A stretch of DNA of 11,020 nucleotides, taken from Hondaea fermentalgiana. Taxonomy: Eukaryota; Sar; Bigyra; Thraustochytrida; Thraustochytriidae. Made by a program: the position numbers and the translations under genes. The stretch spans positions 1 to 11,020 of the forward strand of contig NPFB01000184.1 of assembly GCA_014084085.1 (NCBI GenBank), written 5' to 3'. Positions 1-6,823 of this stretch are shown in pieces; the stretch's first letter is position 1; each line of letters opens with the position of its first letter. The notes beneath the pieces were generated by a model, which ran no database searches, was not told the origin of the DNA, and was given only the letters and a program-made list of their open reading frames with translations.

Positions 1-339
1 CGGCTGCGCTCGGCGGCGAGGCGGCGCGGCCGGGCCCGCGCGGCGAGGCGGCGCTGGAAGCGGTCGGTTCTGTTCTGCCGCGGCGAGGCGGGCCGCTCGA
101 ATAACCTCCAAGGAGGCGCAATGCGCGCTCGAGGCCGCGAGCGAGCGAGCGAGCGCGTCTGCGAGCGCGGCGCGCGGGCGCGCGGGCGCGGAGAGACGCG
201 CGCGCCGCCTGCGCGATGCCGGGCGCGGCGAGGAGGCGCGGAGCGAGCTCGAGGCGGCAGGACCTGTGCTGCTTGCTGCCGGGCCGGCGAGGATTCGAGA
301 CTGTCAAAGTGCCGAAACCACCTGAACAGAGGGTGCGCA

Positions 340-395
340 CAGGCAGGCAGGCAATAGTAACAGGCAGGCAGGCAGGCAGGCAGGCACGCAGGCAG
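340..395. repeat. CAGG tetranucleotide microsatellite
   Basis: Two blocks of (CAGG)n, 340-353 and 361-395, are separated by seven bases, and the second block contains one G-to-C interruption (CACG). This is a simple tandem repeat with no coding signal. Confidence 0.9.
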
Positions 396-413
396 AGCAG
401 GCTGACCCACGGC

Positions 414-463
414 GAGGAAAGCAAGAAAGGAGGAAAGAAAGAAAGGAGGAAAGGAGGAAAGGA
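414..463. repeat. Polypurine GGAAA/GAAA tract
   Basis: About 50 bases are almost entirely purine, made of GAAA and GGAGGAAA units with a single C near 422. Long purine strands of this kind can adopt triplex structures, but no function is shown. Confidence 0.8.
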
Positions 464-779
464 GCGCCAAGAACGAAATGGCCGAGGAGGCGCGGCTCGC
501 GGCGCTCGCGGACGCGCTCGAGGCGCCAGCCGGGCAGGCGAGCGCGGAAGGGCAAGAGGAGCGCAGCGAGGCGCCGAGACGCGCTTGGACGGCTGGACGG
601 CTGGGGGGCTAAAGGCGCCGCGAAGCGAGGCGACGCGGCGAGAGCAAAAGATGCGTTACGATTTCGCAAAAAAAGAAATGACCGGGTCAATGAGCAGCAT
701 CACGGAGGCCGTCAGTGAGACGACGGGGAGGGAGGGTCTCTCGAACGCACGCAGCCCAAAGCATGGACGAGTCAAGCTA

Positions 780-819
780 GGCTGGCTGGCTGGCTGGTTG
801 GATGGATGGATGGATGGAT
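780..819. repeat. GGCT-to-GGAT tetranucleotide array
   Basis: Four GGCT units, one GGTT and five GGAT units follow each other without a gap. The change of unit along one array suggests that point-mutated units were amplified by slippage. Confidence 0.9.
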
Positions 820-1065
820 ACAAGGATGGAGCAAGAGGTGAAACGTGCAGCCAAGGAGCAGAGTGGCCACGATCGACGACGCATCCATAGATTTGCAAGT
901 CTTGCCCGTCCCGCAGCGAAGGAAAAACCGCCACTTGGGTGCGCAGATAGCTTGGTCCGGAGGCTAGGCTTTGACACGCAAGGCTCGAGTGCGCGAGCCA
1001 TGCTGCTTCAGCTGCAGCTTGACGTAGCGTTTCATTGTTGGTCAATTAAACCACCCTCGTGTGGG

Positions 1066-1119
1066 TCTCTCTCTCTCTCTCTCTCTCTCACGCAGGCTCG
1101 CTCGCTCGCTCGCTCGCTC
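1066..1119. repeat. (TC)12 followed by (GCTC)6
   Basis: A (TC)12 run at 1066-1089 is followed by ACGCAG (1090-1095) and then six GCTC units at 1096-1119. The pyrimidine run ending in GCAG resembles a 3' splice acceptor on the plus strand, so an intron in the 5' leader of the downstream gene is possible. No convincing donor could be paired with it. On the minus strand the run reads as GA repeats. Confidence 0.85.
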
Positions 1120-1235
1120 TCTGCAGCCACGCCTGGGTACTAGGGCTTGGTAGGCTTTAGAGAGGTCAAATCGAAAGAAACTGCCGCTCTCATGGGCGGG
1201 CCTTGCTCCTGCATCTAGCTGCGCGAAATGAAAAA

Positions 1236-1241
1236 TATAAA
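1236..1241 (+). promoter_or_regulatory. TATA-like box, candidate promoter of the ALADIN gene
   Basis: TATAAA lies in a short A/T-rich island (GAAAAATATAAAGC) within otherwise GC-rich DNA. It is about 600 bases before the ALADIN ATG at 1845 and about 365 before the alternative ATG at 1602. The implied leader is long, so this is only a candidate. A chance match is quite possible. Confidence 0.2.
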
Positions 1242-1437
1242 GCAAAGGTGGCGAGGAGGAGCAGTCTTTGTTGCAAAGACGCCGCTGTCTGACTTAGTCT
1301 TATGCCATCGCTCCCTAGATCGCGTTTGCCAGCCGTCCAGATTGCACCGCAAACAACGGTCATTTTCCATACATGTGCATCAGACCTCCAGGCGTTTTTT
1401 TGGGTACAAATTCGCCAAAGCCAGGTGGCGTAGATTC

Positions 1438-1458
1438 GTGTGTGTGTGTGCGTGTGTG
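1438..1458. repeat. GT dinucleotide repeat
   Basis: A (GT)n run is interrupted once by C at 1451. It generates Cys-Val repeats in one frame, which should not be read as protein. Confidence 0.85.
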
Positions 1459-1601
1459 CCACTTTTCGTTCACGGACATTGGCAGTGACTTCTTGCGGCT
1501 GGCTACGGCTTTCGCCAAAAAGGGGCATACATGCACGACGGTGTGCTGTAAACCTGTCAAGTCCGGGGTTGTCAAGCCTGCATTGGCCGAGGGCAACGCC
1601 C

Positions 1602-1844
1602 ATGCAGCAGCAGCAGCAGCAGCAGCAACCGCTGGTCTGGAAGCAGCCCACTACAATAAAAACCCTTTGGTCAAGGCGACCGAGGAGCGGCGCCGACGCA
1701 CTTGCGCGCGCGCGCGCGCGTGGCGGAGGAGACTGCAGTCGCGGTCGCGGTCGCGGTCGCGGACACGGACACGGAGGAACGAGGGGATCTAGCGCGGAGC
1801 CAAAAGGCTGGGCGGCAGCAAAGCGCAAGCAGCAGAAGCGAAGC
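1602..1844 (+). other. Possible 81-codon N-terminal extension of ALADIN (polyQ and Arg-Gly rich)
   Basis: The ALADIN frame stays open upstream of 1845 to an ATG at 1602, which would add 81 residues: eight consecutive Gln, an Arg-Gly-rich stretch and a basic KRKQQKR cluster. The Gln run is seven CAG plus one CAA at 1605-1628. The Arg-Gly part comes from the hexanucleotide array at 1738-1773. The ATG at 1602 has C at -3 and C at +4, a poor Kozak context, whereas 1845 has A at -3 and G at +4. I therefore treat this as more likely leader than protein. Transcript 5' ends or N-terminal peptides would decide. Confidence 0.3.
1704..1773. repeat. Alternating GC run and GTCGCG/GACACG hexanucleotide array
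   Basis: A 17-base alternating GC run (1704-1720), a classic Z-DNA-prone sequence, is followed after a short spacer by four GTCGCG units and two GACACG units (1738-1773). It lies about 70 to 140 bases before the ALADIN start codon. Confidence 0.85.
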
Positions 1845-3707
1845 ATGGAGGAAACGTTGCGGCGCGCGCTGCAACGGCGCGGCGCACCGCGTGGCGCACG
1901 CGTCGAGGCTGGCGAAGGAGACTGGGCACTTGTTGCGGCGCCAGAAGAAGCGGGACTTGGGCCTCGAGGCGCTCGCGACTTTGACAGCTTGGACGAGGAG
2001 CTGCACAAGGTAGTGCACCTGCTCAGCGGCGTGCCTGGGTTCGCAGTGCCTGGCGCCAAGGCAACGCGACCCGAGGACGCAGGGGGGCGTCAGCACCATG
2101 GAGACGACAATGACGACGACCAGGACCGTATCTTTATCGAGCACGTTATTGCTGCGTTATCGACGGCGTTCACGGCAGTGGCCAAGTTCGAGCAAGATCC
2201 CAACTTTCGTAAACGCGCCAATATCACCATGGAGGATTCTCTTGGCATGCGGAGCGAGGACGTTGTGAGCGGTTACCTTGCGCGGGATGCTGCTTGCTTG
2301 ACACGTTTGCTGTATTTTGTAGCCGTAGACAGCGGGCTGCTAGACCCTCCTACTGCCTGTGAAGCGGACGCGACACTCCATCGCGCATGGGAAGCAAGGG
2401 ACGCGGGGGGCGATGATTCGCGCCGTGAGACGCTGCCAGAAATCCCATCGTCCTTTTTGGTGTGCGAACGTCGCGGAAATCGTGTGCGGCAATGGGCGAA
2501 CTCGAGGATGCAGCTTGGACCTGCAGCATCTGCCGTTGCCGCCATTTTGGAAACGCTGGCACCTTCGCTACTCGAGCAAGACTGGGTTCACGCGCTCTTG
2601 TCTGGAAGGCAGAGCGCCGACAATGGCAAATCAACCCAGGAGAATGACGGCAGCGAGCTCGCTGCAGCAACAGCAGCAGGCGAGGGCGCGCCGGTGGCTC
2701 GGCATGTTGCATGGCACCAGGAAGCATCTCAAGTGGCGATTATTTTGCAGGATGAAAGCATGCGCGTTCTCGCCCTCGAGAACGGCGCGTGGCACGACCA
2801 TGCGCGGGGCGCGATCACACACGAGTTTCAGCACGGAGTCTCGTGTGTAGCATGGCAACCCATGAGCAGCGACGGGATCGCACTTGGATGCGCAACGGGT
2901 GTCTGTCTTTGGACCTCGGAGCTGCAGTGGATGGTGCATCTTGCATCCGATGGCCTTGGTGTAGGCTCTTTGGCGTGGAGCCCGAATGGCCGCTCGCTGG
3001 CGTGCGGAAGCGCCCGTAGCGGAGACGTGGTGCTCTGGGACGTTGGAAGCCGTACGCATGCGCGTTTGCAGCGCCTGCGCGGCGTGACAGATCGCTTGTT
3101 GTGGTCGCCAAACGGGGCGTACCTTTATGCCGGCGCGCGTGGCCTCGGTTTTCGCGTGTGGGAGGCCAAGTCATGGGGGTGTGAGCTTTGGTCAGATTTT
3201 GCTCAAGAGGTGCAGGATGCGGCATGGTCAGGGGATGGCAAGACTTTGCTCGTTGCAACGGGGCCATCGCCCTCCGCCAAGATCGCAAAGGAGGATGAAA
3301 AGGCATCAGTCTTTGCCATCTCCTTTGTACACAAGCCTCCGGCCATTGGTGGCGATCTCATTCCACTCGAACTGGACCTTTCGAGCTCGATTGGCCCTGC
3401 TGCGAGTCTCGGTCTTGGATCGGATCGTGTTCGCGTAGCAGGCATGGCCTGGAACGAATCGAGCGACCGTCTCGCCATTCGATTCGTCGACGCGCCCGCG
3501 GTGGCCTTGTACGCTGCCCGCTGGGACTCGCAGCTCGCGTTCTTCTTTTTAGGCTTTGTCTGGGGCCCGCCTGGCGCCGTGCCGTGTGAACTTGCATTCA
3601 AATCTTCCTTTGCGCCGGGCGCACTTCTTATGGTTAATTACAGGTGTTCTGACGGCTGCTCGGCGGTCCGTCTCGTGCCCCTGTACTTTGACAAGTCTCG
3701 ATCCTAA
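1845..3707 (+). CDS. AAAS: ALADIN-type WD40 nucleoporin
   Basis: This 620-residue protein is an ortholog of ALADIN, the nuclear-pore WD-repeat protein that in animals is anchored by NDC1 at the cytoplasmic face of the pore. About 283 residues precede the first WD strand. They contain an acidic low-complexity stretch (87-94) and a helical region (95-255). A seven-bladed propeller then follows: HVAWH at 287-291, SCVAWQP at 333-339, GSLAWSPNG...VVLWDV at 374-400, LLWSPNGAYLYA...FRVWEA at 418-441, DAAWSGDG at 458-465, AGMAWN at 532-537, and APGALL...LVPLYF at 590-615. FRVWEA and the closing PLYF are characteristic of ALADIN. His291 aligns with human His160, a triple-A-syndrome position. I chose ATG 1845 for its strong Kozak context (A at -3, G at +4). 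The gene has no introns, and the stop is TAA. Compared with human ALADIN (546 residues), the N-terminal part is enlarged and the C-terminal tail after PLYF is reduced to five residues. The family call is confident; the exact start is less so. Confidence 0.92.
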   Translation: MEETLRRALQRRGAPRGARVEAGEGDWALVAAPEEAGLGPRGARDFDSLDEELHKVVHLLSGVPGFAVPGAKATRPEDAGGRQHHGDDNDDDQDRIFIEHVIAALSTAFTAVAKFEQDPNFRKRANITMEDSLGMRSEDVVSGYLARDAACLTRLLYFVAVDSGLLDPPTACEADATLHRAWEARDAGGDDSRRETLPEIPSSFLVCERRGNRVRQWANSRMQLGPAASAVAAILETLAPSLLEQDWVHALLSGRQSADNGKSTQENDGSELAAATAAGEGAPVARHVAWHQEASQVAIILQDESMRVLALENGAWHDHARGAITHEFQHGVSCVAWQPMSSDGIALGCATGVCLWTSELQWMVHLASDGLGVGSLAWSPNGRSLACGSARSGDVVLWDVGSRTHARLQRLRGVTDRLLWSPNGAYLYAGARGLGFRVWEAKSWGCELWSDFAQEVQDAAWSGDGKTLLVATGPSPSAKIAKEDEKASVFAISFVHKPPAIGGDLIPLELDLSSSIGPAASLGLGSDRVRVAGMAWNESSDRLAIRFVDAPAVALYAARWDSQLAFFFLGFVWGPPGAVPCELAFKSSFAPGALLMVNYRCSDGCSAVRLVPLYFDKSRS

Positions 3708-4251
3708 AGAATTGTTTCCTCTCTTTTTGTTCTCTCCTTTTGAAGGATTCCGAAGAAGCACCCTGACGTCCTTTTCTTCACTTGCTATACCATTTGCAGA
3801 AAAGCAAGGCAATGAGCATGCAGGGTCGAAAACGTGATGGAAAAAGAAGGAAAAGGATGAGTCGAAGAAAATTTAAAAAAAAACATCAAATACGAAGCCA
3901 GCATTGAAGCCAGCAATGGGAAGAACAACAAAAAGCAATGAGACATCGTGCCTGCATCCACGAGCACAGACACACACACTGACCCATTGCTTAAAAAAAC
4001 ACAGAATTGCAATCGCGTACCTAGCCAGTCAAAACCGTAGTACCAAAAACCAACGCTTTGGTCATGTACAGCGACCTCTTTTCACTTTTTTTTTTTTCAA
4101 AGTCCTTGGGATTGAGCGCAAACATTGCGACCTCTGTCACTTTTCACAAAGAGATTGCTGCTTTTTAGCACATGCGCAACGTCCTTTTTACTCTTGCCAA
4201 GGTCGATCGCTCAAGACCTTGAAGTAAAAGCGCAGCGACATTCTCAAAACC
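3708..4251. other. Intergenic gap between convergent genes (both 3' UTRs)
   Basis: These 544 bases are clearly more AT-rich than the genes. They hold A-rich runs at about 3840-3890 and a run of 12 T at 4086-4097, which is an A tract on the transcribed side of the minus-strand gene, about 155 bases past its stop. No AATAAA is seen on either strand. A 12-base near-perfect tandem duplication (GAAGCCAGCATT then GAAGCCAGCAAT) lies at 3894-3917. Open frames here are short and unlike any protein family. Confidence 0.7.
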
Positions 4252-5490
4252 TCAGTCAAGACCAAACTCTGGAGGCGCCGCAACCTTTTCCTTTCGTTGG
4301 CGTTTGCGAAGCTGAAGGGCCGCTGCCTCGAGTAAATCAGAGAGCTCGTCAAAGATTGACATTGTGCTGGGACTCTTGGTTGCCCATTGGCGGAAAAGAT
4401 CGAGCGAGAGCCCGACACCGCCCTCGGGGTCAAGACCGAGCGATTGCCACGCTGCATTGGCGAAAAAGGAATGATCGCCGCGGCGTAATGCCACCTTGAA
4501 GCGAATGAGCGGTCCGCCCTCGAGAATTTGCAGAACTTCACGCGTCGCTTCACGAAAGGCCTCCGTGAGTGAGGCCCGCCGCTTGGCTGTGTTTTTGTGG
4601 TTTTCAAAGGCCTCAATGTGCGCGCGACAGTTTTCTCGGGTTCGCTGCGACACGTTGACCTGAGAAGGCGCATTCACTTCGAGAAAGGTGTTGTAAATGG
4701 TGCGAGCGTCGTCGACGGTGAGTAGGTATCCGCGTCGCGACCCCGAGGCCTCGAGGTCAGCCATGTAGCCAGAGGCTTCGAGAAAGCTGAGGAGCTCCTC
4801 GCAGTGCTCGCGCTGGACGTATGATTCAAAGGCTTCGTAGCCGCCCTCCATGCGCAAGAGGTTTGCCAACTTGCCGCCGATGAGGGAGGACATCATTTCA
4901 TTGAACTCGCGCCGTGAGAGGGCCTCGTCTCGGTTGGTATCAAAGAGGCGGAAGGCAAGCTCGATGTGGTCCTTGACGGACCCGCGAAAGGTGATGAAGC
5001 CAAAGGCGACGGTGAACTCTTCGAGGCCTATTTCTCCGTCGGCGTCGGCGTCAAAGAGTTTGAAGATCATGTCGAAGAGCTCCTCGTCAAAGGCGGTCCC
5101 ATCCTGCCGAAAGTACTTGATGAAAGCTGCGCGCGGGACGCGGCCGCCGCCGTCCTGCTCGTCCTGAGGGAGGCCCTCGGTTCCCCGAAACTCGCGGAGG
5201 AGCACTTGGAAATGCTCTTCGAGGGTGACCTTGGTCTTGCGGCCGAGACTGCTCTGCTCCTGACGCATCCAGTTGAGCTGGCGCCTGGTGACGGTCTTGT
5301 CGCCTGGCATCAGACTCCCGCGTCCCTCTTCCTCCCACTCCTCCTCAAAGTCCTCGAAGCCATCGTAGCTTTCGTCTTGGACGCGACTACTACTCGGGGC
5401 GACGCGGCTGTTGGTCCTGTCGGGCATGGCCTGCTGGCCGAGTGCCTTGTTCTTTGCGCCGGCGGCAGGCGCCGACATGCAGTCGCCCAT
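4252..5490 (-). CDS. NCS-like EF-hand protein with an RGS domain between EF-hands 3 and 4
   Basis: This 412-residue protein probably links calcium to G-protein signalling. Residues 39-56 are acidic. Residues 82-127 match the degenerate EF-hand 1 of NCS/recoverin proteins (LGRKTKVT, then a non-binding loop). EF-hand 2 has a canonical loop at 147-158 (D147, D149, D151, G152, I154, E158). FRGSVKDHIELAFRLFD then leads to the EF-hand 3 loop at 184-195 (D184, N186, D188, E195; Glu replaces the usual Gly at 189). A complete RGS domain covers about 208-333: GYEAFESYV at 217-225, EELLSF at 231-236, TIYNTFL at 264-270, VNVS at 278-281, and IRF at 329-331. Asn279 and Arg330 align with RGS4 Asn128 and Arg167, but RGS4 Asn88 is Leu233 here. 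Residues 340-382 resemble EF-hand 4 without its position-12 Glu. The N-terminus (G2, C4, S6) hints at myristoylation and palmitoylation, although Asp3 is unfavourable. ATG 5490 has a strong Kozak context (ACC before, G after). There are no introns, and the stop is TGA. Confidence 0.92.
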   Translation of the reverse strand: MGDCMSAPAAGAKNKALGQQAMPDRTNSRVAPSSSRVQDESYDGFEDFEEEWEEEGRGSLMPGDKTVTRRQLNWMRQEQSSLGRKTKVTLEEHFQVLLREFRGTEGLPQDEQDGGGRVPRAAFIKYFRQDGTAFDEELFDMIFKLFDADADGEIGLEEFTVAFGFITFRGSVKDHIELAFRLFDTNRDEALSRREFNEMMSSLIGGKLANLLRMEGGYEAFESYVQREHCEELLSFLEASGYMADLEASGSRRGYLLTVDDARTIYNTFLEVNAPSQVNVSQRTRENCRAHIEAFENHKNTAKRRASLTEAFREATREVLQILEGGPLIRFKVALRRGDHSFFANAAWQSLGLDPEGGVGLSLDLFRQWATKSPSTMSIFDELSDLLEAAALQLRKRQRKEKVAAPPEFGLD

Positions 5491-5656
5491 GGTTAACGCG
5501 ACGATTCGCTCCTCGTCCCCGCGAGTTGCAGGATTGCGGCGGAGATTGCCGTGAAGACGGCTCGGCCCGACAGTTGCTTGCGCCAATGCCAGCCGCGCCG
5601 GCCAGCAGGCATGCGCCACTGCAGCGAGGTGGCACGAGGCCCCTTCCCCCCCCTTT

Positions 5657-5701
5657 GAGTCGCGTCGCGTCGAGTCGAGTCGAGTCGCGTCGCGTCGAGC
5701 G
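5657..5701. repeat. GAGTC/GCGTC pentanucleotide array
   Basis: Eight full five-base units run 5657-5696, followed by a GAGCG part-unit to 5701. With A for GAGTC and C for GCGTC, the order is A C C A A A C C, then the A-like end unit. The array lies about 170 to 210 bases upstream of the EF-hand/RGS start codon. Confidence 0.9.
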
Positions 5702-5753
5702 AGCAAGCGTTTTCGGGCCTGTCTCGGAGCAGGTCGCGCGGCCCGCGTGCCCG

Positions 5754-5773
5754 GTCTCGTCCCGTCTCGTCCC
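5754..5773. repeat. Two perfect GTCTCGTCCC units
   Basis: A 10-base unit is directly duplicated in the GC-rich leader or promoter region of the minus-strand gene. Confidence 0.85.
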
Positions 5774-6322
5774 GCTGCGAGTGGCTGTGCGCCTGTCTGT
5801 CTGGGCCGGGCCTGCGCCGGTCTTGACCGCCGCAGCGCCGGAGCGAGGGGAAGAGAGAGAGAGAGTTCGTATTCCGGTCGATGGGTCGAGCGACCGTCCG
5901 AGCGAGCGATCGTCCGAGCGAAGGAGATGGCGCGTCGGGCCTGCAGTGCAGCTAGCTGCCTGGAAAGGAGCGTGGCGTGCGTTTGATCGTAGATCTGGTT
6001 GTGTGTTTGTCTGGGCCGTGGCGGCTGGCTGGCTGGCTGCCGCGGAGCGCGGCGAGGCGAGGCGGCGCATACCGCAGCAGCGGGGCGGCTCAGGGGGAGC
6101 AGGAACTCGAAGGCCGGAGGAAGGAAGCAATGAAGGAAAGGAGACAGGAAGGTAGAGTGCGAGCAAGGAAGACAGACGCCGTGCCGGCGAAAACAGACCC
6201 CGCAGTTGGCCTCGTCTGTCTGTTTGCTTGTTGCTCGCGTCTGCGTGTCGTAGGCCGCTCTTCTTCGCCGCTCCAGTCCCAGTCGCCACCGCGCCGAGCC
6301 GCGCCGAGCTGGCGGGCCGGAC

Positions 6323-6349
6323 GGCCAAGGCGGCCAAGGCGGCCAAGGC
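6323..6349. repeat. Three perfect GGCCAAGGC units
   Basis: A nine-base minisatellite of three identical copies runs straight into a partial fourth. On the minus strand it produces a Pro-Pro-Trp repeat in an open frame, which is a read-out of the repeat and not evidence of a protein. Confidence 0.9.
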
Positions 6350-6359
6350 GGCCGGCCTG

Positions 6360-6387
6360 GCTGCAGTGCAGCTGGCTGCACTGCAGC
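6360..6387. repeat. Perfect 12-bp inverted repeat with 4-base loop
   Basis: GCTGCAGTGCAG (6360-6371) and CTGCACTGCAGC (6376-6387) are exact reverse complements separated by CTGG. The hairpin is strong on either strand. A related sequence without the full right arm, CTGCAGTGCAGCTAGCTGC, occurs at 5941-5959. Confidence 0.9.
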
Positions 6388-6561
6388 TGGCGGCTGGCTG
6401 GCCAGGTCGCTGTCGCTGTCGAGGCGCGCGGGACGAGTATGTATGGAGAGGCGGCAGGATAACGTCAACAGCCAGCTGCAGAAGACAACATGCATGCAAG
6501 CATGCGTTTCAAGTCATTGCGCAGCGCGTGCATACCTCCCGCGCTGCCTGGCTGTGCGGAG

Positions 6562-6591
6562 CTGCTGCTGCTGCTGCCACTACTGCTGCTG
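6562..6591. repeat. CTG triplet repeat
   Basis: Five CTG units at 6562-6576 and three at 6583-6591 are separated by CCACTA. It is a short, interrupted trinucleotide repeat. Confidence 0.85.
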
Positions 6592-6615
6592 CGCCCGGCC
6601 AGCCACCCTGGCCAG

Positions 6616-6654
6616 CCAGCTACAGCCACATGCCAAATGGCCAGCTGTAGCTGG
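6616..6654. repeat. Perfect 11-bp inverted repeat with 17-base loop
   Basis: CCAGCTACAGC (6616-6626) pairs exactly with GCTGTAGCTGG (6644-6654). The loop contains a small nested GCC/GGC stem around AAAT. Confidence 0.88.
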
Positions 6655-6714
6655 GAGTCCGTATGCCTGAACACTGGTGGCGCGCAGCTGCCTGCGACGG
6701 ATCCTGCCCTGCCC

Positions 6715-6734
6715 CGCCTCGCCTCGCCTCGCCT
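6715..6734. repeat. Four CGCCT pentanucleotide units
   Basis: Four perfect tandem copies of CGCCT lie in GC-rich noncoding sequence. Confidence 0.88.
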
Positions 6735-6790
6735 CTCCGCGCGCAGCGGCCGCCGATCGCGACGCCGACCGCGGCAGTGATGGCAGGCGA

Positions 6791-6823
6791 GCAGGAACGA
6801 TCGACAGCGCGCAGGAACGATCG
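6791..6823. repeat. 13-bp direct repeat, 20-bp period
   Basis: GCAGGAACGATCG occurs at 6791-6803 and again at 6811-6823, separated by seven bases. Unlike the surrounding microsatellites, it is not low-complexity sequence. Confidence 0.88.

Larger units (their letters stand above)
1..1844. other. GC-rich, repeat-rich 5' flank of the ALADIN gene; no recognisable gene
   Basis: Several frames on both strands are open here, but their translations are Arg/Ala/Ser-rich low complexity or direct read-outs of simple repeats, and none resembles a protein family. The first 300 bases are extremely GC-rich, and the word CGGCGAGGCG recurs at 14-23, 41-50 and 81-90. GC content falls around 890-1600, which may include the promoter and leader of the ALADIN gene. 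Individual repeats are listed separately. I see no tRNA, rRNA or spliceosomal RNA. Confidence 0.6.

Noticed and set aside
340..395. Tandem repeats as a CRISPR array
   Set aside because: The units are four-base microsatellites with no spacers, and the genome is eukaryotic.
121..890. Overlapping ORFs of 70-225 codons in the left flank
   Set aside because: They are open on several frames and both strands, are Arg/Gly/Ala-rich, and follow CAGG, GGAAA and GGAT repeats; no domain is visible.
1440..1601. Use of the ATG at 1440 as the ALADIN start
   Set aside because: The first codons are read-out of a GT repeat (Cys-Val-Cys), the residues after it resemble no family, and two better starts (1602 and especially 1845) lie downstream.
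5491..6495. 335-codon N-terminal extension of the EF-hand/RGS protein to an ATG near 6495
   Set aside because: The frame is open, but a second minus-strand frame over the same bases is open too. The translation is Arg/Ala/Pro/Ser repeats derived from pentanucleotide and nonanucleotide arrays, and ATG 5490 has an optimal Kozak context and an NCS-like N-terminus.
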